The notes below the pieces were generated by a model. It did not search any database. It was not told the DNA's origin and saw only the letters and a list, made by a program, of their open reading frames with translations. From positions 1 through 64,000 of the forward strand of contig JAFXBK010000083.1 of the NCBI GenBank assembly GCA_017521825.1: a stretch of 64,000 nt of DNA. Direction: 5' to 3'. Positions 17,361 through 25,335 of this stretch are shown piece after piece. Position numbers and translations under genes: made by a program. The number at the start of each line of letters is the position of its first letter. The stretch's first letter is position 1. The DNA comes from Oscillospiraceae bacterium. GTDB taxonomy: Bacteria; Bacillota; Clostridia; Oscillospirales; Ruminococcaceae.

Positions 17361-18521
17361 GTGGACAGTGATTTTGTAATACAGTTCGGCTGTCTTGTCA
17401 GATATAAGGGGTGTTCATCTGAGGTTGTTATTCCAGAAGGAATAACAACAATCGGTGAGAAAGCTTTCATAAAAAATGGAACCATCGAAAAGGTAATTAT
17501 TCCTAATGGTGTTGAAACAATAGAATCCAATGCTTTTACTGATTGCCCGCTTTTGAACGACATTATCCTTCCTGAAACAATAAAAGAAATTCGTACGTAT
17601 GCCTTCGGCAGACTTGATCAGAAGAAAGAACTTGAATTATACATTCATTCCCGTCTTTCTATCGGAGTATTCAAAAATAAATGCGACCAGCTGACAGCAA
17701 TTTCGGTATTATCAAAAAGGTTTTCTGAATTTGATAAGGATTCCGATGTTTATAAAAACAACCTTATTTTTATTGGGAAGCACCTTAAGCTGGAAGAAAA
17801 ATATTTCGGTTCTTCTTATGGATATCTTATGGAAAACGGTGATCTTCGAAATGCAGTTTTCGAGGCAAAAGCAATTTCAGTAAAAGATGCGGACTGGCTT
17901 CTTGGCGTTGCACAGGAAAAAGGCCGAAGCGATGTTGTTTCCGAATTGCTGGAATATAAAAACAAGTTTCTTTCCGATAAAAAAACTCGGAAAAAATATG
18001 AAAAATCAGAAGAACGCAAGGCAGAAAAAGCTCTCTCTTTGAATATACCCGTTTCCGAATGGAGAGAAAGATTTAAATTTACATATGAAAACGGAGGAGC
18101 GGTAATAACCGGAACAAAAATCAGGGAGGAGATTATCGAAATCCCTCAGAAGATAGGCAGCAAAAACGTGGTTGCACTTGATTGGAAAGCGCTTGCTTTC
18201 AATGTTTCACCCGGAGAGGATCTTTGGTTCCCGAAAAAAATAATTATTCCGGCAGGAATTTCAGAAATCAGAAAAGGTGCATTTTATGTTCTTGAAGAAG
18301 CCGAGATTTTTATCCCTGATACCGTAAGCGAGCTTCCTGAAGGTTGTTTCGTCGCGGTAAAAAAACTTGTTTTGCATATTCCTGCGTCGGTAATAAAAAT
18401 CTCCGATGAATTTATCTGGGATTGCGATAAAAAAGAAGCTATAGGAACAATTTACGCTCCTGCCGGAAGTTTTGCGGAAACTTATGCAAAAGAAAACAAT
18501 ATTCCGTTCGTGGCGGAATAA
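17361..18521 (+). CDS. Two-block LRR protein, last gene of the operon (386 aa)
   Basis: It starts at GTG (17361), with GCGGGGTG as a weak ribosome site, so it may be translated less than its neighbours. Cap DSDFVIQFGCLVRYKG, three LRR units, helical module (~90-205, VVSELLEYKNKFLS), linker NIPVSEWRERFKF, short second block and closing cap AETYAKENNIPFVAE. The second block is more divergent than in the paralogues. Operon transcription may run on into the nuclease pair, as no terminator is visible after the stop. Confidence 0.78.
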   Translation: MDSDFVIQFGCLVRYKGCSSEVVIPEGITTIGEKAFIKNGTIEKVIIPNGVETIESNAFTDCPLLNDIILPETIKEIRTYAFGRLDQKKELELYIHSRLSIGVFKNKCDQLTAISVLSKRFSEFDKDSDVYKNNLIFIGKHLKLEEKYFGSSYGYLMENGDLRNAVFEAKAISVKDADWLLGVAQEKGRSDVVSELLEYKNKFLSDKKTRKKYEKSEERKAEKALSLNIPVSEWRERFKFTYENGGAVITGTKIREEIIEIPQKIGSKNVVALDWKALAFNVSPGEDLWFPKKIIIPAGISEIRKGAFYVLEEAEIFIPDTVSELPEGCFVAVKKLVLHIPASVIKISDEFIWDCDKKEAIGTIYAPAGSFAETYAKENNIPFVAE

Positions 18522-18533
18522 AGTTTAATTTGA

Positions 18534-18562
18534 TTGAAACTTCACTTGTGCTATTGTATAAT
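18534..18562 (+). promoter_or_regulatory. Promoter of the SbcD/SbcC-like pair
   Basis: TTGAAA and TATAAT (extended by TG) are separated by 17 bases, 38 bases before the ATG at 18600. It begins only 13 bases after the last LRR gene. Confidence 0.75.
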
Positions 18563-18599
18563 TATATTATTATCACTTCATTTTATGGAGGTGCATTGG

Positions 18600-19739
18600 A
18601 TGCTCAAAATTTTCATGACCGGTGATAACCATATCGGCCTAAAATACGCAAAATTCGGTGAAAAAGCCGCATTTCTTTCCGAAAAGCGAATTTCCGCATT
18701 CAAAAATATGGTTAAAAAAGCAAATGACGAGGAATGCGGACTTTTTGTCATAACCGGCGACCTTTTTGAAAATATTTCCGGAATTGCCAAAAAAGATGTC
18801 ACTACTCTTTTAAGCATACTTTCCGAATTTAATGGAACAGTTGCAGTCCTTCCCGGAAACCACGATTATTATGACGAGGAAGCAAAAATCTGGAAGGATT
18901 TTAAAGCCGCATCTGATTCCTGCCATAACATCCTGCTTCTCAATGAGTACAAACCATATACTGTTTCCGTCGGTGATGACGAGGTTATCCTTTACCCCGC
19001 GTTCTGCACATCAAAGCATTCCGAACCGGGAGAGAACAACCTTGGCTGGATAAAAGATGAAGCCATCGTTCCTGACAAAACTTATCGCATAGGCATTTCG
19101 CATGGCGCCGTTGAAGGTGAAACCATTGACAACGAAGGTCGCTATTTCCTTATGACAAAAAAAGAATTGGAAGAGATTCCCGTTGACGCGTGGCTCATCG
19201 GACACACCCACGTTTCCTTCCCAAACAATCTTACAGAAGAAATTTCCGCCTGTGATAGAATCTTCAATGCCGGAAGCCACGTTCAGCCGGACGTTGCCAC
19301 CAACACTGAAGGAAGCTGCTTTATAATCGAAATCGACGAAGATAAAAAAGTTAAAGCAAAAAAATTCCTTTCCGGAAATATCCGTTTTTACCGTCCGGAA
19401 ATCAAAGTTTCTGCCGGAAAGATGGAAGAAGTCCTTGAAAGAGAACTTTCCGCATATGATGACGAAAGCGTAATCGACGGAATGGTTCTTTCCGGAACTG
19501 CAGATAAAGACGAATACGAAGACCGCAGAGAAATAATTGAAAATTCCCTTTCCCGTTTCGTAAGCGGAAGCTATGATGATTCAGCTCTTAGCAGACTTAT
19601 CTCAAAGGAACTCATAGATTCTGAATTTGCAGAAACTTCGTTTTCGGCAGCGGTTCTTTCTGCACTTCTTGAAGAACCCAAAGAAGCACAGCTCGTTTAT
19701 GAACTTCTTGGTGAATTGAAAGGAGGAAAAAGAAAATGA
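18600..19739 (+). CDS. Metallophosphoesterase, SbcD/Mre11-like (YhaO-like)
   Basis: The ATG at 18600 follows GGAGGTG at 7 bases; an in-frame TTG at 18534 would overlap the promoter and is rejected. The 379-aa product has the calcineurin-like phosphoesterase motifs in order: MTGDNHIG (D-x-H), VITGDLFE (GD), LPGNHDYYD (GNHD), ISHGAV and IGHTHV (GHxH). This is the Mre11/SbcD fold: a manganese-dependent nuclease that works with an SMC-like ATPase on DNA ends. The last ~120 residues would hold the capping/ATPase-binding part. The next gene overlaps by 4 bases and encodes that ATPase. Confidence 0.85.
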   Translation: MLKIFMTGDNHIGLKYAKFGEKAAFLSEKRISAFKNMVKKANDEECGLFVITGDLFENISGIAKKDVTTLLSILSEFNGTVAVLPGNHDYYDEEAKIWKDFKAASDSCHNILLLNEYKPYTVSVGDDEVILYPAFCTSKHSEPGENNLGWIKDEAIVPDKTYRIGISHGAVEGETIDNEGRYFLMTKKELEEIPVDAWLIGHTHVSFPNNLTEEISACDRIFNAGSHVQPDVATNTEGSCFIIEIDEDKKVKAKKFLSGNIRFYRPEIKVSAGKMEEVLERELSAYDDESVIDGMVLSGTADKDEYEDRREIIENSLSRFVSGSYDDSALSRLISKELIDSEFAETSFSAAVLSALLEEPKEAQLVYELLGELKGGKRK

Positions 19740-22108
19740 AAATTAAAAAAGTTTCCACCGAACAGTTTGCCGGAATCCGTGACAAAGAAGTTGAGTTCTG
19801 CGATGGAATCAACGTTGTTTACGGAAAAAATGAAAGCGGAAAATCTACTCTTGTTAATCTCATTTCCAGAACTCTTTTTCAGGACGCAAAAACCGACCGT
19901 AGAAAGGATAAGGAATTCCTTTCCCGTTATTTCCCAACCGAAATAAAGGGCAGCAGCGCAAAGAGCAACTATATTCAGGGAAAAGTTGTTTTTGAGTCTG
20001 ATGAAGGTGAATATATAGTCACCAAAGAATGGGGAGATGACCCGGTCTGCAAGCTTTCAGCCCCTTCCGGAATGATAAAAAATCAAGGTGATATCAACGC
20101 CGAGCTTAAAAAAGTCCTCTGCTACGGCGAAGGAATCTATTCCGAAATGATTTTCTCTCCCCAACACAACACCGATATTTCCCTGCAGAATATTCTTGAT
20201 TCTTCCGAAAACACTGACGCAAAGAAGGAAATTACCGAAGTTGTGACAAAGGCTTTTTCCGAAAGCGACGGAATTTCCGCGGAAAGTATCGAAAAAGCAA
20301 TCGACAAAAAAATCGAGGATCTTGAGGGAAAACATTGGGACAGAGATAGCAATGCTCCCATGAGAAAAGCCGGAAGATGGATTTCTGGAATCGGCGAAGT
20401 ACATAAAGCCTACCATGACTTCCTTGACGCAAAGGAAAATATTGATAAAATTTCAGAACTTGAAAACAATGTTTCGGTTGCAGAAGCAAAATTCAAAACC
20501 GCAAAAAACGCAAAAAACGAAGCCGAAGAAAAATATAACAAATTTATCGATTATGCTAATTTCCTCAGCAACCGCGATGAACGCAGAAAAAATCTTGAAA
20601 GGCTTGAAGCTGACCTTCTGAAATTCAAAGCAGACGCAGAAAAGTGGCCCAAAACCATAAAGAATCTCGAAAAAGCCGAATCTCTTATAAAAGAAGAACA
20701 CAACCGCGAAATTTTAGAAAAATATGAAGAGGCAAGACCGATTCAGGAAAAAGTTTTTGCTCTTAAGAAAAAGCTCGAAGGAATGCGCTGCCCTTCCGAA
20801 AAGGATATTTTTGACGCAAAGCAAGCAAATAACAAAATAGAAGCACTTAAAAACAAACTTTGCGGAATAAATCTTTCCGCAGCCGTTCAGCTGTTCGGTG
20901 AAAACAGCCTCGAGATAAAATCCCTTGTAACCGGAGAAAACATTTATAACGGCGAAAATAATATAATTATCAAAGAAGCTGTTTTGCTCAAAATTCCCGG
21001 GGTTATGGAAATGCAGCTTGCTCCCGCAAATATCAATTTTGAGGAAACCGAACAGGCTATTATCAAAAATAAGGCCATTCTCAGCGGCATCCTCATAAAA
21101 TACGGCGTTTCGGATATCGATGCTCTTGAAGAACTTGCAAAAAATTATGTTGCAATCGAAAATGAAATTAAGGCGAGAGAAACACGTATTGACAGAATCA
21201 CTGGTTTTATTCTCTTCAAAAATCTTGAAAATGAAGCTCTCTTGATAGATACCGAAGTTCGTGAGATGGAAGAAATCAAAGACGAAATCGACGAAATTTG
21301 CGGTGATGAGGATCTTGGGAATTTCATTGCCGGAAGCAAAGTCGTCATTTCTTCTTTCAAGGATAATTATGGAACTCCGGAAAATCTTTCCCAAAAAATT
21401 GAAACCTGCAAAAAAAATATTTCCGCTTACAAAGAATCCGAAAAAGAAGCGGAAAACATTCCCGAAGAATATCTTGGAATTTCCGACCCGCAGGCCTATC
21501 TTAAAGAGCTTAAGGATGCCATCGATTTGGAAAGCGACAGCTGTGATGCTGCTTCCGGTGAGAGAACCACTGCTCTGGTAAACCTCAGCAACTACAGCGA
21601 AATCCATCCCGACCCAAAAGCAGCTCTCGAAAGAACGGAAAGAACTTTCAGCGAAAAAAACGCTCTACTCAAACACTGGATTCATATCAAAGAAGTCTTC
21701 GGCGAAGTTCGTGAAGAGTTCCGCGGAAACCCAATGGAAAAACTTTCAGAAAGCTTTACAAATTATCTCGGAATGATTTCCGGCGAAAGAATTTCTTCCG
21801 AATTCCCAGACGATGAAAAGCTTGAAATGGAAATTTACAGCGGCAAAAACAAGCTTGATTATGGAAAACTTTCCGAAGGAACGAAGGAAACAGTTTCCCT
21901 TGCGTTCCGCCTTGCGGTTCTTGATCACTTATTCCCGGATGGCGGTGGAATCATCGTTTTCGATGATCCGTTTACTGATATGGATGCGGAACGCGCCGAA
22001 AAATCCTGTGAGCTTATCAAAAAATGTGCTGAAAATCACCAGGTAATCTTCCTCACCTGTAATGAAGATTACAAAGAAAAGCTTAGGGGAAAAATTATTG
22101 ATATTTAA
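19736..22108 (+). CDS. SbcC/Rad50-like ATPase (YhaN-like)
   Basis: 790 aa with Walker A YGKNESGKST near residue 30, a long helical/coiled-coil middle (~220-650), then signature YGKLSEGTKETVSLAFRLA and Walker B GIIVFDDPFTDMD. The start overlaps the nuclease stop (ATGA). The length is below SbcC (~1050 aa) and no clear zinc-hook CxxC is seen at the coil apex, which makes it closer to YhaN-type proteins. The pair should process DNA ends or hairpins. A defence role is possible given the neighbours, but chromosomal repair pairs look the same. Confidence 0.85.
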   Translation: MKIKKVSTEQFAGIRDKEVEFCDGINVVYGKNESGKSTLVNLISRTLFQDAKTDRRKDKEFLSRYFPTEIKGSSAKSNYIQGKVVFESDEGEYIVTKEWGDDPVCKLSAPSGMIKNQGDINAELKKVLCYGEGIYSEMIFSPQHNTDISLQNILDSSENTDAKKEITEVVTKAFSESDGISAESIEKAIDKKIEDLEGKHWDRDSNAPMRKAGRWISGIGEVHKAYHDFLDAKENIDKISELENNVSVAEAKFKTAKNAKNEAEEKYNKFIDYANFLSNRDERRKNLERLEADLLKFKADAEKWPKTIKNLEKAESLIKEEHNREILEKYEEARPIQEKVFALKKKLEGMRCPSEKDIFDAKQANNKIEALKNKLCGINLSAAVQLFGENSLEIKSLVTGENIYNGENNIIIKEAVLLKIPGVMEMQLAPANINFEETEQAIIKNKAILSGILIKYGVSDIDALEELAKNYVAIENEIKARETRIDRITGFILFKNLENEALLIDTEVREMEEIKDEIDEICGDEDLGNFIAGSKVVISSFKDNYGTPENLSQKIETCKKNISAYKESEKEAENIPEEYLGISDPQAYLKELKDAIDLESDSCDAASGERTTALVNLSNYSEIHPDPKAALERTERTFSEKNALLKHWIHIKEVFGEVREEFRGNPMEKLSESFTNYLGMISGERISSEFPDDEKLEMEIYSGKNKLDYGKLSEGTKETVSLAFRLAVLDHLFPDGGGIIVFDDPFTDMDAERAEKSCELIKKCAENHQVIFLTCNEDYKEKLRGKIIDI

Positions 22109-22150
22109 AAATAACACCCTGTGTTCAATCGAACTCAGGGTGTTATTTTA
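22108..22150. terminator. Strong intrinsic terminator after the nuclease pair
   Basis: AAATAACACCCTG pairs with CAGGGTGTTATTT around an imperfect loop that can pair further (GTTC/GAAC). Flanking A and T runs allow use from both strands, so it also serves the minus-strand gene at 22158. Confidence 0.8.
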
Positions 22151-22157
22151 TGCCTTT

Positions 22158-22391
22158 TCATTCTTTTATTTTTCTTGTTCCTTTGCATTCGGGATAATTT
22201 TCACAACCTAAAAATTTACCATACTTTCCCTCACGAATGTACATCGTACCACCACATAATGGACATTTTTCTAAGGACATATGTTGTTCTTTCCACATTT
22301 CTCTTTCAATGCGTCTTCTTTCATATTCTCTTTGTCTTTCTTCTTTTTCTTGTTGTGCCTGCATAAATGCACACCAACCTGCACCTTTCAT
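22158..22391 (-). CDS. Small zinc-finger protein (topoisomerase-type C4 finger)
   Basis: 77 aa. The N-terminal ~40 residues are a charged helix rich in E, R and Q. The C-terminal ~35 residues are a single C4 zinc finger of the type found at the end of bacterial topoisomerase I: CPLCGGTMYIREGKYGKFLG, then CENYPECKG. Free-standing copies occur in Firmicutes and are thought to bind DNA. AGAGGTG is the ribosome site. No partner gene is evident; it stands beside another small minus-strand gene. Confidence 0.75.
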   Translation of the reverse strand: MKGAGWCAFMQAQQEKEERQREYERRRIEREMWKEQHMSLEKCPLCGGTMYIREGKYGKFLGCENYPECKGTRKIKE

Positions 22392-22409
22392 TTTTACACC
22401 TCTTATAAA

Positions 22410-22631
22410 TTAATATCCATTAATCAGAAATTCAAGTTTATCAACATCTTCCTGCGTAAAATTGTCCGCATCTATACAGCAGTTTTGGCAGGCGCGGTAA
22501 AAAACGTCGTTATCAACATATGTAACACCCATATTTTTGATTTCTCTTGCAACTCGTTCGATATGTTCATCGCAAATTCCGTTGTAACCTGCTTCATCAA
22601 TAAGGCCAAGCTGCCAGCCTTCAAAACCCAT
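22410..22631 (-). CDS. Small hypothetical protein (73 aa)
   Basis: The ATG at 22631 is chosen because GGGAG lies 8 bases upstream; the longer frame would start with a TTG inside that site. It is an acidic alpha-helical protein with cysteines at CQNCC. No family that I recognise. It is probably co-transcribed with the zinc-finger gene downstream. Confidence 0.55.
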   Translation of the reverse strand: MGFEGWQLGLIDEAGYNGICDEHIERVAREIKNMGVTYVDNDVFYRACQNCCIDADNFTQEDVDKLEFLINGY

Positions 22632-22659
22632 AAAAACATCTCCCAACTATTATATTTTT

Positions 22660-22687
22660 ATTATAACATTATAGAAGTATTATTCAA
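22660..22687 (-). promoter_or_regulatory. Promoter of the two small minus-strand genes
   Basis: On the minus strand, TTGAAT and TATAAT are spaced by 16 bases, 29 bases before the ATG at 22631. Confidence 0.6.
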
Positions 22688-22755
22688 GAAAAAAAGATTT
22701 ATATATTCGTCAAGCTGATTTTATTTTGTTAAAATGTAGTAAAGGAGGTTTTATT

Positions 22756-23133
22756 ATGCAAAAAACGATTCATAACAAACAAAACGGCCTTGATTACACT
22801 CTTTGCGTAGAATATTATCTCCCGAATCTTCTTCCTCCGCAAACCGGAGAAAAAGAAATCGGTATATGGGGTATGAGGCATCTCAGATATATAAAGCGGC
22901 ACAGAAAAGTGCGGTACATAAATCTGCTGACAACCGGGAAACTGAACACATATCTTGCGAAAATTGACGAGCGTGCTCAAAATATGAAAGCGGTGCTCAC
23001 AAAGCAAATAGCTGAACAAGAGAATGTAAATGAGATGCTCAAAGAGCGAAATCAGCTTGAATGGGCACAGAAAATGAATAACATTCGCAATAGGGTTGAA
23101 GAAATAATCAACAACAAAATCATCTTCAATTAA
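22756..23133 (+). CDS. tnpV: Transposon protein TnpV
   Basis: 125 aa from the ATG at 22756, with AAAGGAGG 7 bases upstream. It shows the family pattern: LPNLLPP, then IGIWGMRHLRYIKRHRKVRY, INLLTTGKLNTYLA, and the C-terminal WAQKMNNIRNRVEEIINN. TnpV is carried by Tn4451-type elements and many clostridial ICEs; its function is unknown. The length is complete and intact. It marks the start of the mobilizable block. Confidence 0.9.
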   Translation: MQKTIHNKQNGLDYTLCVEYYLPNLLPPQTGEKEIGIWGMRHLRYIKRHRKVRYINLLTTGKLNTYLAKIDERAQNMKAVLTKQIAEQENVNEMLKERNQLEWAQKMNNIRNRVEEIINNKIIFN

Positions 23134-23135
23134 AG

Positions 23136-23174
23136 TTCTGGCTAAAATACGATGCCATCGTATTTTAGCCAGAA
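23136..23174. repeat. Perfect 19-bp inverted repeat after tnpV
   Basis: Two 19-base arms (TTCTGGCTAAAATACGATG and its complement) are separated by one base. There is no T-run, so it is not a classical terminator. It could be a cruciform-forming recombinase or regulator site. Confidence 0.7.
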
Positions 23175-23202
23175 ACCGTCAAATCTTATATATTATATTT
23201 TG

Positions 23203-23239
23203 CAAATATCCCCCCAAATATACTTTGGGGGGATATTTG
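23203..23239. terminator. 16-bp stem hairpin, terminator-like
   Basis: CAAATATCCCCCCAAA and its exact complement flank a 5-base loop, followed by TTTA. It probably ends tnpV transcription, although the T-run is short. Confidence 0.55.
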
Positions 23240-23258
23240 TTTATGCGGATATCGAGTA

Positions 23259-23745
23259 GTTCCACAAGAACCATAAACTGGTTCTACAAGACCATTAAAA
23301 TTCTTTTTCAGATGGTTTAAAATTAAGTTGCAGAGCGAACTAGGACTGAAAGTACGGATTTTGGGTAAAAAAACAGCCAAAACCCGGACTACAAGGCCGT
23401 AAAAATTTTCGGCTTGTTGTATTAAAATATAGGTAGGACATGAACAAAATCTTTTGATTTTGCCATGACTTGGCCTACGAGGCCAGGTAAAACAGGCCTA
23501 CAAGACAGTAAAAAAATCTATTTCAGCAAGTTATAATTTATTTAGAGTTTTTCAAAAGATTTGTACCTGTCCTGCGAGTACAGGTTTTACACTGAAAAGG
23601 GTCAAAAAATGGTCCTGTAAGGACCTAAAAAGATTCTTTTTGGCGGTCTATAATTAAAATGTGGCCCAACGGGTCCTTTTTTAGCCAAAAAACGGCCTAA
23701 AAAAGGACCTACAAGAGCGTGTTATTCTTTCCGCAAAAGTCTTAA
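23259..23745 (+). repeat. Array of hairpin-plus-promoter-like repeats upstream of parM
   Basis: Within 840 bases without a gene (23134-23973), five units lie about 90-120 bases apart. Each has CTACAAGRCC (variants CTGTAAGGACC, CTACAAGAGCG), about 20 bases, then T(A/T)(A/T)AAT followed by AT-rich sequence. The first element is often the loop of a short palindrome (23279-23294, 23471-23486, 23611-23625). A large hairpin with 13-bp perfect arms lies at 23672-23709. Position before a ParM/ParR pair suggests a centromere-like site, but an RNA or promoter array is possible. Confidence 0.55.
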
Positions 23746-23759
23746 AATTTTATTACACA

Positions 23760-23973
23760 CATCAGCACAAACACATAAAACTGAATAACATCGTCAGATA
23801 CGCAATAATGATACTCCTGCCCAGTCACAGTCCGAGCGAGATAAAACCGTCACAGGCAATGAGGGCAGCCGGCAGTGACCTGCCGGCGGTTTAATTCCCG
23901 TGGGCTGAAAAGCCGTCTGATGAAAACAACAAAATGCAAACCAAGAAACCCGTTTTAATTACGAAAGGAGCGA
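23760..23973 (+). promoter_or_regulatory. Structured leader of the parM-like gene
   Basis: It is less AT-rich than its surroundings. It contains a perfect 8-bp stem (GCCGGCAG-TGAC-CTGCCGGC, 23868-23887), a GGCTGAAAAGCC mini-hairpin further on, and AAAGGAG before the start. It may be a cis-acting RNA or part of the partition site; no known riboswitch class was recognised. Confidence 0.4.
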
Positions 23974-23979
23974 ATGCAA

Positions 23980-24897
23980 ATGAAAAAAATCAATGACAAA
24001 TTCATTATCGGAATCGACCACGGTTATGGGAACATCAAAATGGCAAACTGCTGTTTCGAAGCAGGACTTCTTAAGTTTGATAACGACCCGCCCATTACCA
24101 GAAACATGCTCATCTATGAGGGAAAGAAGTATCTTATCGGTGAAGGACATAAAGAATTCATCCCCGAAAAAGGAATGGACGAGGATTACTATATCCTGAC
24201 ACTTGCGGCGATCGCAAGAGAACTTTCCGAATATGAGATGACAGAGGCAGATGTTATCATCGCCGCAGGACTTCCGCTCACATGGTTCGGTACTCAGAAA
24301 GAGGAATTCGTAAAATATCTTATGAAAAACAGAAAGGTGGACTTCGTTTTCAGAAGTACGGAATATCACATCACCATTTCAGATGTACGCGTTTATCCCC
24401 AGGGATATGCGGCCATTGTTGAAAATATCGGCTATCTCAAAGGCCTTACCATGGTTGCAGATATCGGAAACGGTACCATGAACATCTTCTGCACCCAAAG
24501 CGGCAAGCTGAAAGCAGAACATATGTTCACCGAGAAATACGGAACTTATCAGTGTACCCTTGCGGTAAGGGAAAAATTCCTGCAGAAAACCGGCAGAGAG
24601 ATAGACGATTTCATTATCGATGAGGTCTTGCAAAAGGGTACTGCCGATATTGACGAGGCAGATCTCAAAATTATCCGTGAAGCTTCGGAAGAATATGTCC
24701 GGAATATATTCAGAAAGCTTCGAGAACACGGTTATGACGAAAAGACTATGAATCTCTGTATTGCCGGCGGCGGAGGATGCCTTATCAAAAACTTTTTTAA
24801 TATCGAAGGAAAACGCATAAAGTTCGTTGAAGATATCAAGGCCGCCGCAAGAGGTTATGAATACATGGCTCTGCTGCAGCTTTCCAACGGGAGATAA
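23980..24897 (+). CDS. ParM/StbA-like plasmid-segregation actin
   Basis: 305 aa from the ATG at 23980; the ATG at 23974 is too close to AAAGGAG. Actin-fold ATPase motifs are visible: phosphate-1 IGIDHGYGNIKMA at the N-terminus, phosphate-2 VADIGNGTMNIF near 165, and adenosine loop LCIAGGGGCLIKNFF near 265. ParM-type proteins form dynamic filaments that push DNA copies apart, using a ParR adaptor bound to a centromere. The gene downstream fits ParR and the repeats upstream fit the centromere. In an integrative element it would stabilise the excised circle. Confidence 0.85.
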   Translation: MKKINDKFIIGIDHGYGNIKMANCCFEAGLLKFDNDPPITRNMLIYEGKKYLIGEGHKEFIPEKGMDEDYYILTLAAIARELSEYEMTEADVIIAAGLPLTWFGTQKEEFVKYLMKNRKVDFVFRSTEYHITISDVRVYPQGYAAIVENIGYLKGLTMVADIGNGTMNIFCTQSGKLKAEHMFTEKYGTYQCTLAVREKFLQKTGREIDDFIIDEVLQKGTADIDEADLKIIREASEEYVRNIFRKLREHGYDEKTMNLCIAGGGGCLIKNFFNIEGKRIKFVEDIKAAARGYEYMALLQLSNGR

Positions 24898-24898
24898 A

Positions 24899-25183
24899 AT
24901 GGTTATCCGCAGAATAAATCTCCGTTTTGACATTGAAAATCCGCTTGAGCGCAGGATATATGAATACCTTGAAGATTACGACGGCTCCCGTAATCAGTTT
25001 GTTATTGAAGCGCTCAACGAATACATCGAGAACGAAACGGATAACGAAACCTGGCTTCTCGGCAGGATAAGAAGAATCGTCCGGGAAGAACTTAAAAATG
25101 CGGATTTCGCTTTTGGGGACGAAAAGCAAAACACAGATGATAACGGCGCCTCCGTTCTTGAGGATCTTGAACTTTTTGGGTGA
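24899..25183 (+). CDS. ParR-like ribbon-helix-helix protein
   Basis: 94 aa, starting one base after the parM stop, with GGGAG before the ATG. The N-terminal VIRRINLRFDIENPLERRIY strand-helix and RNQFVIEALNEYIE helix are typical of the ribbon-helix-helix proteins that follow clostridial ParM genes. The acidic tail (DEKQNTDDNGASVLEDLELF) matches the ParR design, in which the flexible C-terminus caps the ParM filament. It probably binds the upstream repeats and represses its own operon (inferred). Confidence 0.75.
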   Translation: MVIRRINLRFDIENPLERRIYEYLEDYDGSRNQFVIEALNEYIENETDNETWLLGRIRRIVREELKNADFAFGDEKQNTDDNGASVLEDLELFG

Positions 25184-25185
25184 TA

Positions 25186-25245
25186 TGAGCCACTTTTGGC
25201 TCACGAAAAGATAAAAATATGGAATTTTGAGCCATTTTTGGCTCA
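25186..25245. promoter_or_regulatory. Pair of identical palindromes TGAGCCA-n4-TGGCTCA
   Basis: Two copies (25186-25203 and 25228-25245) start 42 bases apart, close to four helical turns; the second extends to 9-bp arms. They follow the parR-like stop directly. They suit a dimeric regulator or a double terminator; there is no long T-run, so an operator is preferred. Confidence 0.5.
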
Positions 25246-25335
25246 AAGCATAATTACTCGCTTAAAAGATATTGAAGGTGATAGAAACACAAGAACATAG
25301 ACTTACCAGGAGAAAACGGTCTGTCTTATGATGTA

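Noticed and set aside
2686..18521. The LRR proteins as surface adhesins of the BspA kind.
   Set aside because: None has a signal peptide, a cell-wall anchor or a transmembrane segment, and they share an operon with cytoplasmic AAA+ and VWA proteins.
18534..18599. A longer SbcD-like protein starting at TTG 18534.
   Set aside because: The extra codons coincide with the -35 and -10 boxes, have no ribosome site and lack homology; ATG 18600 has GGAGGTG.
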